NCBI RefSeq assembly: GCF_003858535.1
Contig: NZ_RQTJ01000027.1
Coordinates: forward strand, 242 to 37,858
Direction: 5' to 3'
Length of the DNA stretch: 37,617 nt
Source of the DNA: Paenimyroides viscosum
Lineage (GTDB): Bacteria > Bacteroidota > Bacteroidia > Flavobacteriales > Flavobacteriaceae
Shown here: one piece after another, positions 24,397 through 32,869 of the stretch
Position numbering within the stretch: position 1 is the first letter of the stretch
Layout of the letters: every line of letters starts with the position of its first letter
Notes under the pieces: model-generated
Seen by the model: only the letters and a program-made list of their open reading frames with translations
The model's database searches: none
Told to the model about the DNA's origin: nothing
Program-made: the position numbers and the translations under genes

Positions 24397-25338
24397 TTAT
24401 TCTGGAACATAAGTTCCTATAATTCGATCTGTAATAGTAAACGTACTTTCATCTTTTTTAAATTGAGCTTGTAGCAACTTTAAATTATGTCTGTATCCGG
24501 TTACTGTACCTGCATTATTTGTAACTACTACACTTTCTATCTGTAAAGATCCGTTGGTTACTTGCCATTCTTCTTTTATAGGAACATCTGGAAAATCACA
24601 TTCAAAACCTTGTTCTACTGTAAATGTTTTTCTAAACACAAAATAACGCAACAAATTAGTATCATTTAAGTTTATGGTCTGTGTTTGATTTGCTGTTGGA
24701 AAAACAAAGTTTTCAGGAAATTGTATTTGTATTATTTCATTTGCTGTTCTGCCTACTAAAACATTGTCACAATTTGTGTAATTATTGTTAAAATTAAAAG
24801 TAATTTTACTGGTATCGTAAACGTAAGATCCGTATGGCAGTGTAGCGTATTTTATGTCTGATGTGCCATTGGTTAATGTAATATTTTCAAAATTTATGGT
24901 GTACATATAGTTAACGCTCACGCCATTTTCTGAAACAGCTGGAGTTATTGTTCGTGTATAAAACACTTTACCACCTGGAACCGAAGTATATTCTGATGTT
25001 ACTTTTGGATTTGCAGGAGCTAATACCGAACAAATAGTGGCGCTATTAATTTTAGCATCATAAGTGCGGTAATACATTTTTGTTGTGTTTGATGTTTCAA
25101 AGTTTTGTTTAATGTTTAACGGAGCCAAAGTATCTAAAATTGATCCTTTTGTACCGTTTCTGTTATCAGAAAAATCTACCAACAATAATTCATTGTCCTT
25201 TGTTTTGAAATACAATTCATTGTCTTCGCATTTTTGAATTTGTATTCCATCGAAATTCAAATTTTCAAAAAGTAAATCACCATCACTGCAAGCTGTTAAA
25301 CTGGTTGTAACAAGTATCAAACCAACAATTTTTTTCAT
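24397..25338 (-). CDS. Hypothetical lipoprotein
   Basis: I do not recognise a domain. Seen: a lipobox at LTTSLTACSDG (Cys17), then about 295 residues of strand-rich, Thr/Asn-rich sequence with a repeated pattern of short beta segments (for example TKMYYRTYDAKINSATICSV, SVNYMYTINFENITLT, YATLPYGSYVYDTSKITFNFNN). This pattern is common for surface-exposed Bacteroidota lipoproteins with an Ig-like or beta-sandwich fold. Its job is unknown. It has the -7-like sequence TATTTTTG at 25357-25364 and is divergent from the sugar transporter. Confidence 0.7.
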   Translation of the reverse strand: MKKIVGLILVTTSLTACSDGDLLFENLNFDGIQIQKCEDNELYFKTKDNELLLVDFSDNRNGTKGSILDTLAPLNIKQNFETSNTTKMYYRTYDAKINSATICSVLAPANPKVTSEYTSVPGGKVFYTRTITPAVSENGVSVNYMYTINFENITLTNGTSDIKYATLPYGSYVYDTSKITFNFNNNYTNCDNVLVGRTANEIIQIQFPENFVFPTANQTQTINLNDTNLLRYFVFRKTFTVEQGFECDFPDVPIKEEWQVTNGSLQIESVVVTNNAGTVTGYRHNLKLLQAQFKKDESTFTITDRIIGTYVPE

Positions 25339-25356
25339 AGAAAAGAAACTTTCTTA

Positions 25357-25364
25357 CAAAAATA
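25357..25364 (-). promoter_or_regulatory. -7 element of the orphan lipoprotein gene
   Basis: Minus-strand TATTTTTG, matching TAnnTTTG, 18 nt upstream of ATG 25338. The TTG upstream is 14 nt away, closer than usual. Confidence 0.4.
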
Positions 25365-25388
25365 ACTTTTTTTATATACAAAATAGCC

Positions 25389-25414
25389 GTTCTTGCGTCA
25401 AATTTTTATATTTG
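25389..25414 (+). promoter_or_regulatory. Promoter-region element shared with the class D-like gene
   Basis: GTTCTTGCGT, then CAAA, then TTTTTATATTT, ending in a full -7 match TATATTTG at 25407-25414, 19 nt before the transporter ATG. The first 25 bases match 22010-22034 except for two transitions. TTG at 25393-25395 is 11 nt from the -7 box. Confidence 0.55.
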
Positions 25415-25433
25415 ATAATTAATTCAACCGTGT

Positions 25434-27056
25434 ATGAATCCTACTGTAAAAACTAACTATCCGGCATTATATACTTTAATTGTGGTCTTCTTTTTTTGGG
25501 GATTTATAGCTGCCGGAAACAACATTTTTATACCATTTTGTAAAGATTATTTTCATTTAGACCAATTTCAGTCGCAATTAATAGATTTTGCGTTTTACAC
25601 AGCCTATTACATTGGTGCATTGGTTTTGTTCGCCTTAAGTAACGTTAAAGGAAAAGATCTGGTCACTTTTTGGGGGTATAAACGTAGTATTGTTTACGGT
25701 TTGTTATTTTCTACCATTGGTGCAGTTGCAATGATTTTAGCGGTTGAAGCCAATGTTTATTACGGAATGTTGATTGGCTTGTTTGCCGTTGCTTTAGGAT
25801 TTTCATTGCAACAAACCGCAGCAAACCCGTTTGCTATTTTGTTGGGCGATGAAAAAACAGGAGCAAGCCGCGTAAATTTAGGCGGCGGAATTAATTCATT
25901 AGGTACAACAATTGGTCCGTTAGTAGTTGCTTTTGCTTTGTTTGGAACAACTGCGGCTGTAAGTGATAATCAGATAAAATCGTTAAGTTTAGATAAAGTG
26001 GTGTTGCTATATGTTTGTGTAGGCTTGTTGTTTATTGCTGCTGCTGCTTTGTTTTACTTTTCTAAAAAATTACCCGAGGGAAAAAGCATCGAACCAATAG
26101 AAAAAGCTCCTAAAGCATTAAATATATTGGTATTAATGACGGTTTTGTTAATGCTATGTTTCAGTTTTGTTTTTTCTACTTATAGAGAAACGGAAGAATT
26201 AGTGAACAAAATTGAAATTGAAAACACTCGAGTTATGTGGCTTACAGTTGCTTTCGCAGTTATTTTAGTAGGATTGCTTTTTGCGTATAATCGTGCAAAG
26301 GCAAAACCAGAAGGTTGGGGCGCGATGAAATATCCGCAATTGGTGTTGGGAATGCTGGCAATATTTATGTACGTTGGAGTAGAAGTGGGGATTGGAAGTA
26401 ACTTAGGAGAGCTTTTAAAATCTAAAGAATTTGGCGGATTATCATCGTCTGAAATTGCACCTTATATTTCCATGTATTGGGGCAGCATGATGATTGGTCG
26501 TTGGGCTGGAGCCGTTAGTGCTTTTAATCTTTCACGGAATAAACAACTGCTTTTAACGGTAATTCTACCAATAATTGCCTTTGGAATTATTATAACAGCA
26601 AATATTTTAGCAGAATACAACATGCAGTATTTCTATGCATTTATCGGGTGCGTAATTTTACAAATTGCTTTAATAATTCTAACCAAAAATACACCGGCAA
26701 AGACTTTAATGGTTTTTAGTTTATTTGGTATAATTGCTTTAATTGTTGGTTTGAATACCACAGGAAAAATTGCAATTTATGCATTTCTTTGTGGAGGATT
26801 GGCTTGCAGCATCATGTGGCCGGCAATTTATAATTTAAGTTTAATGGGATTGGGAAAATACACCGCGCAAGGATCGGCATTTTTGGTAATGATGATTCTG
26901 GGTGGAGGGATTATTCCGCCTATCCAAGGAAAAATCGCAGATATTATTGGTATTCATTCATCATATATTGTATCGTTGGTATGTTTTATTTATTTATTGA
27001 TTTTTGCTTTTGTAGTGATAAGAATTTTAAAGAAACAGAATATTGTAATTGAATAA
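25434..27056 (+). CDS. Sugar MFS transporter (FucP/NagP-like)
   Basis: Inner-membrane sugar/proton symporter of the major facilitator superfamily, FucP branch. Seen: twelve or more hydrophobic segments across 540 residues, LQQTAANPFAILLGDEKTGASRVNLGGGINSLGTTIGP at about 125-165 (the FucP-family cytoplasmic loop and following helix), MIGRWAGA near residue 350 in the second half, and a conserved MWPAIYNLSLMGLGKYTAQGSAFLVMM segment near 463-490. It is longer than E. coli FucP (438), with extra length mainly around residues 205-270. The transported sugar is not shown by the sequence. It is alone, with no sugar-utilisation genes beside it; a distant terminator at 27295-27329 may end it. Confidence 0.92.
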   Translation: MNPTVKTNYPALYTLIVVFFFWGFIAAGNNIFIPFCKDYFHLDQFQSQLIDFAFYTAYYIGALVLFALSNVKGKDLVTFWGYKRSIVYGLLFSTIGAVAMILAVEANVYYGMLIGLFAVALGFSLQQTAANPFAILLGDEKTGASRVNLGGGINSLGTTIGPLVVAFALFGTTAAVSDNQIKSLSLDKVVLLYVCVGLLFIAAAALFYFSKKLPEGKSIEPIEKAPKALNILVLMTVLLMLCFSFVFSTYRETEELVNKIEIENTRVMWLTVAFAVILVGLLFAYNRAKAKPEGWGAMKYPQLVLGMLAIFMYVGVEVGIGSNLGELLKSKEFGGLSSSEIAPYISMYWGSMMIGRWAGAVSAFNLSRNKQLLLTVILPIIAFGIIITANILAEYNMQYFYAFIGCVILQIALIILTKNTPAKTLMVFSLFGIIALIVGLNTTGKIAIYAFLCGGLACSIMWPAIYNLSLMGLGKYTAQGSAFLVMMILGGGIIPPIQGKIADIIGIHSSYIVSLVCFIYLLIFAFVVIRILKKQNIVIE

Positions 27057-27082
27057 TAAACTGTAGTGTATTATTAAATAAT

Positions 27083-27214
27083 CACAGATTCACCGATTTC
27101 TTAATTAAAATATCATCAACATAAAAATTTATAGGTAATCGTTGAAAGCGACGCATTTTAATATCTGTGAATTTTAAGTTTTCACTGATTTAAAATATAT
27201 CTGTGTATCTGTGG
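27083..27214. repeat. Cluster of CACAGAT/ATCTGTG intergenic repeat units
   Basis: Part of the 313-nt gap between the two transporter genes; no gene is seen there. It holds CACAGAT once (27083-27089) and ATCTGTG three times (27163-27169, 27199-27205, 27207-27213), and the related pair TTCACCGATTT (27090-27100) and TTCACTGATTT (27181-27191). Similar ATCTGTG-rich elements recur between genes in many flavobacteria as I remember them; this looks like a decayed copy. Neither hairpin nor transposase is visible. Confidence 0.5.
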
Positions 27215-27294
27215 AAAAAAAATAAGATATTTATTTTTAAGTACTTGTGTGTAATTAAATTGTGCTCTATGAGGTGTTTAAAATATAATTATAA

Positions 27295-27329
27295 AATCGC
27301 ATTGTAAATTAACAATGCGATTGTTTTTT
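27295..27329 (+). terminator. Strong plus-strand terminator
   Basis: Perfect 11-bp stem AATCGCATTGT / ACAATGCGATT (27295-27305 with 27312-27322), 6-nt loop AAATTA, then G and six T. It lies 240 nt past the sugar MFS stop and 41 nt before the RarD-like ATG. Confidence 0.88.
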
Positions 27330-27369
27330 CTACCTAAAACTAAACTACATTTGCGTTTTTATTTGTGAA

Positions 27370-28263
27370 ATGCAAAATTTTAAATATTACTTAATTGCTT
27401 TCTTGGCTTTTATGTTGTGGGGTTTTTTCAGTTTGGCTTTAAAACCTATTTCTTATGTACCGTCATTTGATATTTTGTTTTACAGAATTACCTTTTCGGC
27501 AATTATCATTATTTGTTTTACGTTGCTTTTCAGACGAAAAATTTTTCTGAAGGATATTTATATTTTTAAAAATCTACCACAAAAAGAAAAACGAAAAGGA
27601 TTGTATCTAACATTAATAGGTGGCGTTTTGTTAGGTATAAACTGGTTTTTATTCATTTATGTTGTTAATCAAATCAATGTGCAATCTGCGTCATTTGCTT
27701 ATTTAGTTTGCCCTATTATTACTACATTTCTGGCAAACATCATCTTAAAAGAAAAATTAAAAAAAATACAGTGGATTGCCGTTTTAATAAGTTTCACAGG
27801 CTGTTTAATTTGTTTTATAAGTAATTCAAACAATCTGTTTTTTGCGTTAGTAGTAGCTTTTACCTATACTTTTTACTTGATTTCGCAACGATCTAATATC
27901 TATTTTGATAAATTAAACGTACTAACTGTTCAAATTATACTTATATTCTTTTTTTCATTGCCTTATTATTTTGTAAACGGTTTTAGCATTCCAGCTAATC
28001 CATCATTTTACATGTATGTTTTTGCAATAGCAACCTTGTTTACCTTGGTGCCTTTATACATGAATTTGTACGCATTAAAAGGTGCATCGGCATCAAATGT
28101 TGGGATAATGTTGTACATAAATCCGTTAATTGCGTTTATGCTTGCAATCTTTTATTATAATGAGCATATAAATGCTTTACAATTTGTATCATATTTCTTA
28201 ATTTTGCTATCGGTTTTTATTTTTAACTACCAAATTCTAACACAACTTACTAAGAAACTATAA
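27370..28263 (+). CDS. EamA-family transporter (RarD-like)
   Basis: Inner-membrane protein of the drug/metabolite transporter superfamily, closest in look to RarD. Seen: about ten transmembrane segments in 297 residues in two EamA halves, an N-terminal FMLWGFFSLALKPISYVPSFDILFYRI segment (residues 14-40) with the Trp-Gly and Arg of RarD proteins, VNQINVQSASFAYLVCPIITTFLANIILKEK (98-128) and GASASNVGIMLYINPLIAFMLAIFYYNE (238-265) at matching positions in each half. Substrate unknown. The following cysteine desulfurase gene starts 4 nt after its stop, so they are co-transcribed; the link in function is not obvious. Confidence 0.88.
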   Translation: MQNFKYYLIAFLAFMLWGFFSLALKPISYVPSFDILFYRITFSAIIIICFTLLFRRKIFLKDIYIFKNLPQKEKRKGLYLTLIGGVLLGINWFLFIYVVNQINVQSASFAYLVCPIITTFLANIILKEKLKKIQWIAVLISFTGCLICFISNSNNLFFALVVAFTYTFYLISQRSNIYFDKLNVLTVQIILIFFFSLPYYFVNGFSIPANPSFYMYVFAIATLFTLVPLYMNLYALKGASASNVGIMLYINPLIAFMLAIFYYNEHINALQFVSYFLILLSVFIFNYQILTQLTKKL

Positions 28264-28267
28264 AGTA

Positions 28268-29392
28268 ATGAACCAAATATATCTAGACAATGCCGCGACT
28301 ACCTCTGTAAGACCAGAAGTTGTTGAAGAAATGGTAAAAATATTAACGAATGATTTCGGAAATCCGTCATCAACTTATTCAATTGGTCGTCATACAAAAG
28401 CATTGATCGAAGCATCGCGTAAAACAATTGCCAAGCAGTTTAATGTAACGGCAAGCGAGATTATTTTTACATCGTGTGGAACCGAAGGAAACAACTGGAT
28501 TATTCGTTCATCGGTACGCGATTTAGGTATAAAAAGAATCATTACAACAAAAATGGAGCATCATTGTACCTTGTATTCTATCAAGGAAATGGAAAAAGAA
28601 TACGGTACAAAAATCGATTATGTGAATGTTTTACCCAATAGCGAAATAGATTTTAGCCATTTAGAAGAGTTGTTGAAAGATTCGCAGCCAACTTTAATCA
28701 GTTTAATGCATGTTAATAATGAAGTAGGAACAGTTTTAGATTTGAAGAAAGTAGCTAATTTGGCACAGCAATACAATGCATTGTTTCATTCAGATACAGT
28801 TCAGTCTGTAGGAAAAGTTGAAATTCCTTTAGATGAAATTCCTGTCGATTTTATTGTAGCTTCGGCACACAAATTTCACGGACCAAAAGGTGCAGGATTT
28901 GTATTTATACGCAAAAAAAATGTGTTAAAACCCTTAATCGTTGGTGGCGAACAAGAAAAAGGAATGCGTGCAGGTACCGAAGCGCCTCATCAGGTTGTTG
29001 GTATGGCGAAAGCATTAGAATTATCGTATCAAGATTTAAATAAAGATCGTACAAAAATTACCGAATTACGTGATTACTGCAAAGCAAAATTACAAGAAAC
29101 TTTTCCAGATGTACAATTTAACGGAAACGGATCGGCTTTCTACAATGTATTAAATATTCGCTTACCATTTTCGCCAGAGAAAGCTGCAATGATGTTGTTT
29201 CAGTTAGATATGAAAGGAATTGCGGTATCACGCGGAAGTGCCTGTCAATCGGGAAGCCAAAAACCATCGCATGTTTTAGCGGAATTTTTAGATGAGGTTG
29301 AAATTAAAAAACCAAGTTTACGTTTATCATTTGGTCACGAAAACAAAAAAGAAGAAATAGATTATTTAATTGATGTTTTAAAAAGTATATAA
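28268..29392 (+). CDS. Cysteine desulfurase (NifS/IscS family)
   Basis: PLP-dependent removal of sulfur from cysteine, giving a persulfide and alanine for Fe-S cluster or thiolation use; cytoplasmic. Seen: YLDNAATTSVRPEV at residues 5-18, MEHHC at 96-100 with the PLP-stacking His, the N-terminal-side HVNNEVGTV (148-156), Lys202 in SAHKFHGPKGAG (Schiff base), and Cys326 in SRGSACQSGS (sulfur-accepting). All key residues are intact and the 374-residue length is usual. No IscU, SufE or tRNA thiolase gene is beside it, so the acceptor is not known. It ends at a strong terminator shared with pheT. Confidence 0.95.
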   Translation: MNQIYLDNAATTSVRPEVVEEMVKILTNDFGNPSSTYSIGRHTKALIEASRKTIAKQFNVTASEIIFTSCGTEGNNWIIRSSVRDLGIKRIITTKMEHHCTLYSIKEMEKEYGTKIDYVNVLPNSEIDFSHLEELLKDSQPTLISLMHVNNEVGTVLDLKKVANLAQQYNALFHSDTVQSVGKVEIPLDEIPVDFIVASAHKFHGPKGAGFVFIRKKNVLKPLIVGGEQEKGMRAGTEAPHQVVGMAKALELSYQDLNKDRTKITELRDYCKAKLQETFPDVQFNGNGSAFYNVLNIRLPFSPEKAAMMLFQLDMKGIAVSRGSACQSGSQKPSHVLAEFLDEVEIKKPSLRLSFGHENKKEEIDYLIDVLKSI

Positions 29393-29415
29393 GATTCAAT
29401 TAAATTGCAAAGTAT

Positions 29416-29453
29416 AAAAAATGCCCCTAATTTTTTAAATTAGGGGCATTTTT
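29416..29453. terminator. Bidirectional terminator between the desulfurase and pheT
   Basis: Stem AAAAATGCCCCTAATTT / AAATTAGGGGCATTTTT (29417-29433 with 29437-29453), only a 3-nt loop, with T-runs on both strands. The strongest hairpin in the window. Confidence 0.95.
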
Positions 29454-29465
29454 ATGTTGTTTACT

Positions 29466-31901
29466 TTATCTTAATTCAGCACCAACTTCGGTTTGTAACT
29501 GGTTTTGAATTTTACTCATAATTTTATCAATCTGTGCATCGGTTAACGTTTTGTCTTTGTCTTGCAACTTCATGCTAATTGCATAAGATTTGGTTCCTTC
29601 TGGTAACTTATCACCTTGATAAACATCGAACAAAGAAACATCAAAAATTAAATTTTTATCAACTTGTTTTACAATTTTGTAAACATCTGCAAACGATACT
29701 TCATTCTTTATCAATAAAGCCAAATCGCGTTTTACAATCGGATATTTAGAAATTTCGGCAAATTTAATTTTGCTAGAAACTACATTTAAAATGTTGTTCC
29801 AATTAAAATCTGCATAAAAAACATCTTGTTTAATATCGAAATGTTTTAAGATCGATTTTTTTACGTTACCAAATGTAACAACTTTTCTATCACCTAAATA
29901 ATACGAAATTCCTTCAGAAAAAACGTCACTTTCATTAGGTTTAGTTTCAATGTTTTTAAGTCCTAAACGAACCAATAACGCATCGATATATCCTTTAAAC
30001 AAAAAGAAATCAACAGAAGTTGCAGGCGTATTCCAATTAATACTGTTGCTGTTTCCTGTTGCAAACAAAGCTAAATGTTTGTATTCTTCGTAACCAGATA
30101 AGGTTTTTGCGTAAGTTTTACCAAATTCAAAATATTTTAAATCGGCTTTCTTACGATTAATGTTATAAGCGATAGATTCTAATCCGCCAAAAAGTAAGGT
30201 TTGACGCATAATTGATAAATCTTGACTTAAGGGATTTAGAATGGCAACTTGTTGGTTTTTATTGATATCGGTAATTAAATCGTTATAAGCTGTAGTTGTT
30301 AACGAATTCGACATTGTTTCGTAAAAACCTTGACTTACCAATTGATCTGCTGCAATATTCTGTACTTTATGATCGTCGGTTTTAGATCCGTAAGCAATAG
30401 TTGCGTTGATTTTAGATCCAACTTTTATGTTGTTGAACCCATAAACACGTAGAATTTCTTCGATCACATCGATCTCACGCTGCACATCAACACGGTAAGG
30501 CGGAATCGACAAGCCTAAACCTTTATCGGTAATATTGGTGACTTTGATATCTAACGAAACCAAAATTTTCTTGATTGTTTCTTGCGGAATAGACTCACCT
30601 AATATTTTATGAACATTACTGTAATTTAAGAAAACTGAGAAATCTTCTATTTTCTTTGGATACAAATCTGTAATGTCAGATGTAATTTCTCCACCGGCAA
30701 TATCGGTAATTAAAATAGCGGCATGTTTTAACGCATAGGTTGTAATACTTGGATCAATTCCTCTTTCAAAACGGAACGATGCATCGGTAGAAATACCATG
30801 CGCTTTAGCCGTTTTACGAATACTTACTGGGTTAAAATAGGCACTTTCTAAAAATATAGCCGTTGTGTATTCACTAACTCCAGAATTTAATCCACCTAAA
30901 ACACCAGCCAAGCAAAGTGGTTGGTTTTCGTCGCAAATTACAATGTCTTCTGCATGCAATGTACGTTCAACACCATCTAATGTTGTAAACTTTGTGCCTT
31001 CTGTAGCATTTTTTACAATAATCTTGTTTCCTTTAATGCGCGATGCATCAAAAGCATGTAATGGCTGACCCAATTCGTGTAACACATAATTAGTAGCATC
31101 AACAATATTATTTTTAGGCGTGATAGCAATTGCTTTTAACGAATTTTGCAACCAAGCTGGTGACGGCTTCACTTCGATACCCGAAATTGTTACTCCTGCA
31201 TAATGTGGCGCCAATTTACTGTCTTCAACAATAATATCGTATTTCAAGGTACGTTTTTCAACCTTAAACTTGCTTATACTTGGTGTAATTAATTCTGAAT
31301 AAGTGTTTTGTGGCTTGTTTTGAATTAAACCTGCACGTAAATCACGCGCAACGCCCCAATGACTCATAGCATCGGCACGGTTTGGTGTTAAACCTATTTC
31401 AAAAACGGTATCGGTATACACTTCAAAAACTTCGGCAGCAGTAGTACCTGGTTTAAATTTATCATCTAAAACTAAAATTCCGTCATGACCTTCACCTAAA
31501 CCTAATTCGTCTTCGGCACAGATCATTCCAAAACTTTCTTCGCCGCGAATTTTTCCTTTTTTAATAACAAAATCATTACCTTCTTTATCTGTTAAAACAG
31601 TACCAATAGTTGCGACAGGTACTTTTTGCCCCGCAGCCACGTTTGGTGCGCCACAAACAATTTGTACAGGCGGTTCGCCATTGCCTAAATCAACTTTTGT
31701 GATACGAAGTTTGTCTGCATTTGGATGTTGTTCGCACGAAATTACATGACCAACAACAACGCCTTTTAATCCGCCTTTTAAACTTTCGTAAGCGTTGATA
31801 CCTTCTACTTCTAATCCTAAATTCGTTAAAATTTCGGCTGTTTCTTCCGGAGCGATATCTAATTTGATAAACTGTTTTAACCAGTTATATGATATTTGCA
31901 T
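29466..31901 (-). CDS. pheT: Phenylalanine-tRNA ligase beta subunit
   Basis: Beta subunit of the alpha2-beta2 phenylalanyl-tRNA synthetase, which charges tRNA-Phe; cytoplasmic. Seen: the N-terminal MQISYNWLKQFIKLD, a tRNA-binding OB domain (residues about 40-155, GHVISCEQHPNADKLRITKVDLG), the B3/B4 editing region (about 215-400, NIVDATNYVLHELGQPLHAFDASRI), B5 (about 405-480), the inactive aminoacyl-adenylation-like core (about 490-700), and the C-terminal FDX-ACB anticodon-binding domain (ISKYPIVKRDLALLI ... EGTKSYAISMKLQDKDKTLTDAQI). At 811 residues it is full length. pheS is not in the window, so the two subunit genes are not adjacent here. A -7 element is at 31921-31928. Confidence 0.98.
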   Translation of the reverse strand: MQISYNWLKQFIKLDIAPEETAEILTNLGLEVEGINAYESLKGGLKGVVVGHVISCEQHPNADKLRITKVDLGNGEPPVQIVCGAPNVAAGQKVPVATIGTVLTDKEGNDFVIKKGKIRGEESFGMICAEDELGLGEGHDGILVLDDKFKPGTTAAEVFEVYTDTVFEIGLTPNRADAMSHWGVARDLRAGLIQNKPQNTYSELITPSISKFKVEKRTLKYDIIVEDSKLAPHYAGVTISGIEVKPSPAWLQNSLKAIAITPKNNIVDATNYVLHELGQPLHAFDASRIKGNKIIVKNATEGTKFTTLDGVERTLHAEDIVICDENQPLCLAGVLGGLNSGVSEYTTAIFLESAYFNPVSIRKTAKAHGISTDASFRFERGIDPSITTYALKHAAILITDIAGGEITSDITDLYPKKIEDFSVFLNYSNVHKILGESIPQETIKKILVSLDIKVTNITDKGLGLSIPPYRVDVQREIDVIEEILRVYGFNNIKVGSKINATIAYGSKTDDHKVQNIAADQLVSQGFYETMSNSLTTTAYNDLITDINKNQQVAILNPLSQDLSIMRQTLLFGGLESIAYNINRKKADLKYFEFGKTYAKTLSGYEEYKHLALFATGNSNSINWNTPATSVDFFLFKGYIDALLVRLGLKNIETKPNESDVFSEGISYYLGDRKVVTFGNVKKSILKHFDIKQDVFYADFNWNNILNVVSSKIKFAEISKYPIVKRDLALLIKNEVSFADVYKIVKQVDKNLIFDVSLFDVYQGDKLPEGTKSYAISMKLQDKDKTLTDAQIDKIMSKIQNQLQTEVGAELR

Positions 31902-31920
31902 TGATTTGTTTTTTAAAGTA

Positions 31921-31928
31921 CAAATATA
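31921..31928 (-). promoter_or_regulatory. -7 element of pheT
   Basis: Minus-strand TATATTTG, a full TAnnTTTG match, 19 nt before the ATG at 31901. No clear -33 TTG. Confidence 0.5.
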
Positions 31929-31965
31929 CAGATTGCTGTACGTTTGATGAAATTATTTGGTTTAT

Positions 31966-32388
31966 TTATGATAAAAATTTTGATCGAACTTCTGCAGACG
32001 GAATCATACATTCCTCTTTTTTACCGTACCATTTGTAACGATTTTTTGCTATGTATCGATAAATGGAATTTCGTAAACTTTTTGGTGCAATTTTACCAAT
32101 TTGCAACAACGGATAGAAACCGCTTAATTGTTTGGAAATTTCTAAAGCAGCATCGCTTTCTGTAAAATAAGCTACACCCGGATTGTACAGTATAATGGAA
32201 TCAATAGACGGGTTGACACCAATATATTGAATGATTTCTTTACCAAAATTTGACTGTAAAGACGCAAAAACAAACAAGTTGTTTTTATCTGCTTTTATTA
32301 CTTTTTGAATGGTTTCATCGCAAAAATTACAAACGCCGTCAAAAAGAATCAACTGTTTATTTGGTGGTATTTTATCAATTATATTCAT
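31966..32388 (-). CDS. DCC-family thiol-disulfide oxidoreductase
   Basis: Predicted thioredoxin-like protein of the DCC (DUF393) family. Seen: the defining DGVCNFCDE motif at residues 17-25 (Asp17, Cys20, Cys23), FASLQSNFGKEII near 41-53, and LYNPG with a downstream SDAALEISKQLSGFYPLL helix, all in the order usual for the family. There is no signal peptide, so it is probably cytoplasmic. Whether it is a true oxidoreductase is not proven for the family. It is 13 nt downstream of the orphan lipoprotein gene at 32402, and both follow mutS2 on the minus strand, so a mutS2-lipoprotein-DCC unit is likely. Confidence 0.87.
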   Translation of the reverse strand: MNIIDKIPPNKQLILFDGVCNFCDETIQKVIKADKNNLFVFASLQSNFGKEIIQYIGVNPSIDSIILYNPGVAYFTESDAALEISKQLSGFYPLLQIGKIAPKSLRNSIYRYIAKNRYKWYGKKEECMIPSAEVRSKFLS

Positions 32389-32401
32389 TTTTTATTGATA
32401 T

Positions 32402-32863
32402 TTATTCAATAGATATTATATCGGGTAATTCTTTTAAACGAATAGATTTGTTTTTATTGTTGTTGATATAATTTATAATTAGATTAAAATCTTTAAACTT
32501 TCCAATTATCTTATTATTAATACTATAATAACCAAATTTATCAAAACATATAACATCATTATTAAATTCTAATCTATATCTAACATCTATATAATTTGGT
32601 TTAAAATCTACACTGTCTGGATTATTACTTATAATAGTAATATTTTCAATTAATTCTTTGTCATAAATATTTAAATATGAAATACTCGATTCTAAGTTTT
32701 CAATAAAATCCTCACAATTGATACTTGTTATTGTTGTCACGCCTTGGTCACCATAAAAGAGTTTACCATAAAAAACTTTATCAATATTTGAATTTTCATG
32801 AATATTTCGTTTACATGATGTTGCCAACAGTAAATAAAATAAGACTAAACTAATTCTAATCAT
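32402..32863 (-). CDS. Hypothetical lipoprotein
   Basis: I do not recognise this 153-residue protein. Seen: a short signal peptide with a lipobox at LLLATSCKRN (Cys17), then a soluble, charged domain that is Asn- and Ile-rich (for example DSVDFKPNYIDVRYRLEF and NVICFDKFGYYSINNKIIGKFKDFN-like strand pairs). The gene is notably more AT-rich than its neighbours. It begins 6 nt after the mutS2 stop and is followed 13 nt later by the DCC gene, so it is likely translated from the mutS2 transcript, although a periplasmic lipoprotein has no clear link to DNA repair. Confidence 0.65.
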   Translation of the reverse strand: MIRISLVLFYLLLATSCKRNIHENSNIDKVFYGKLFYGDQGVTTITSINCEDFIENLESSISYLNIYDKELIENITIISNNPDSVDFKPNYIDVRYRLEFNNDVICFDKFGYYSINNKIIGKFKDFNLIINYINNNKNKSIRLKELPDIISIE

Positions 32864-32869
32864 TTTTGA

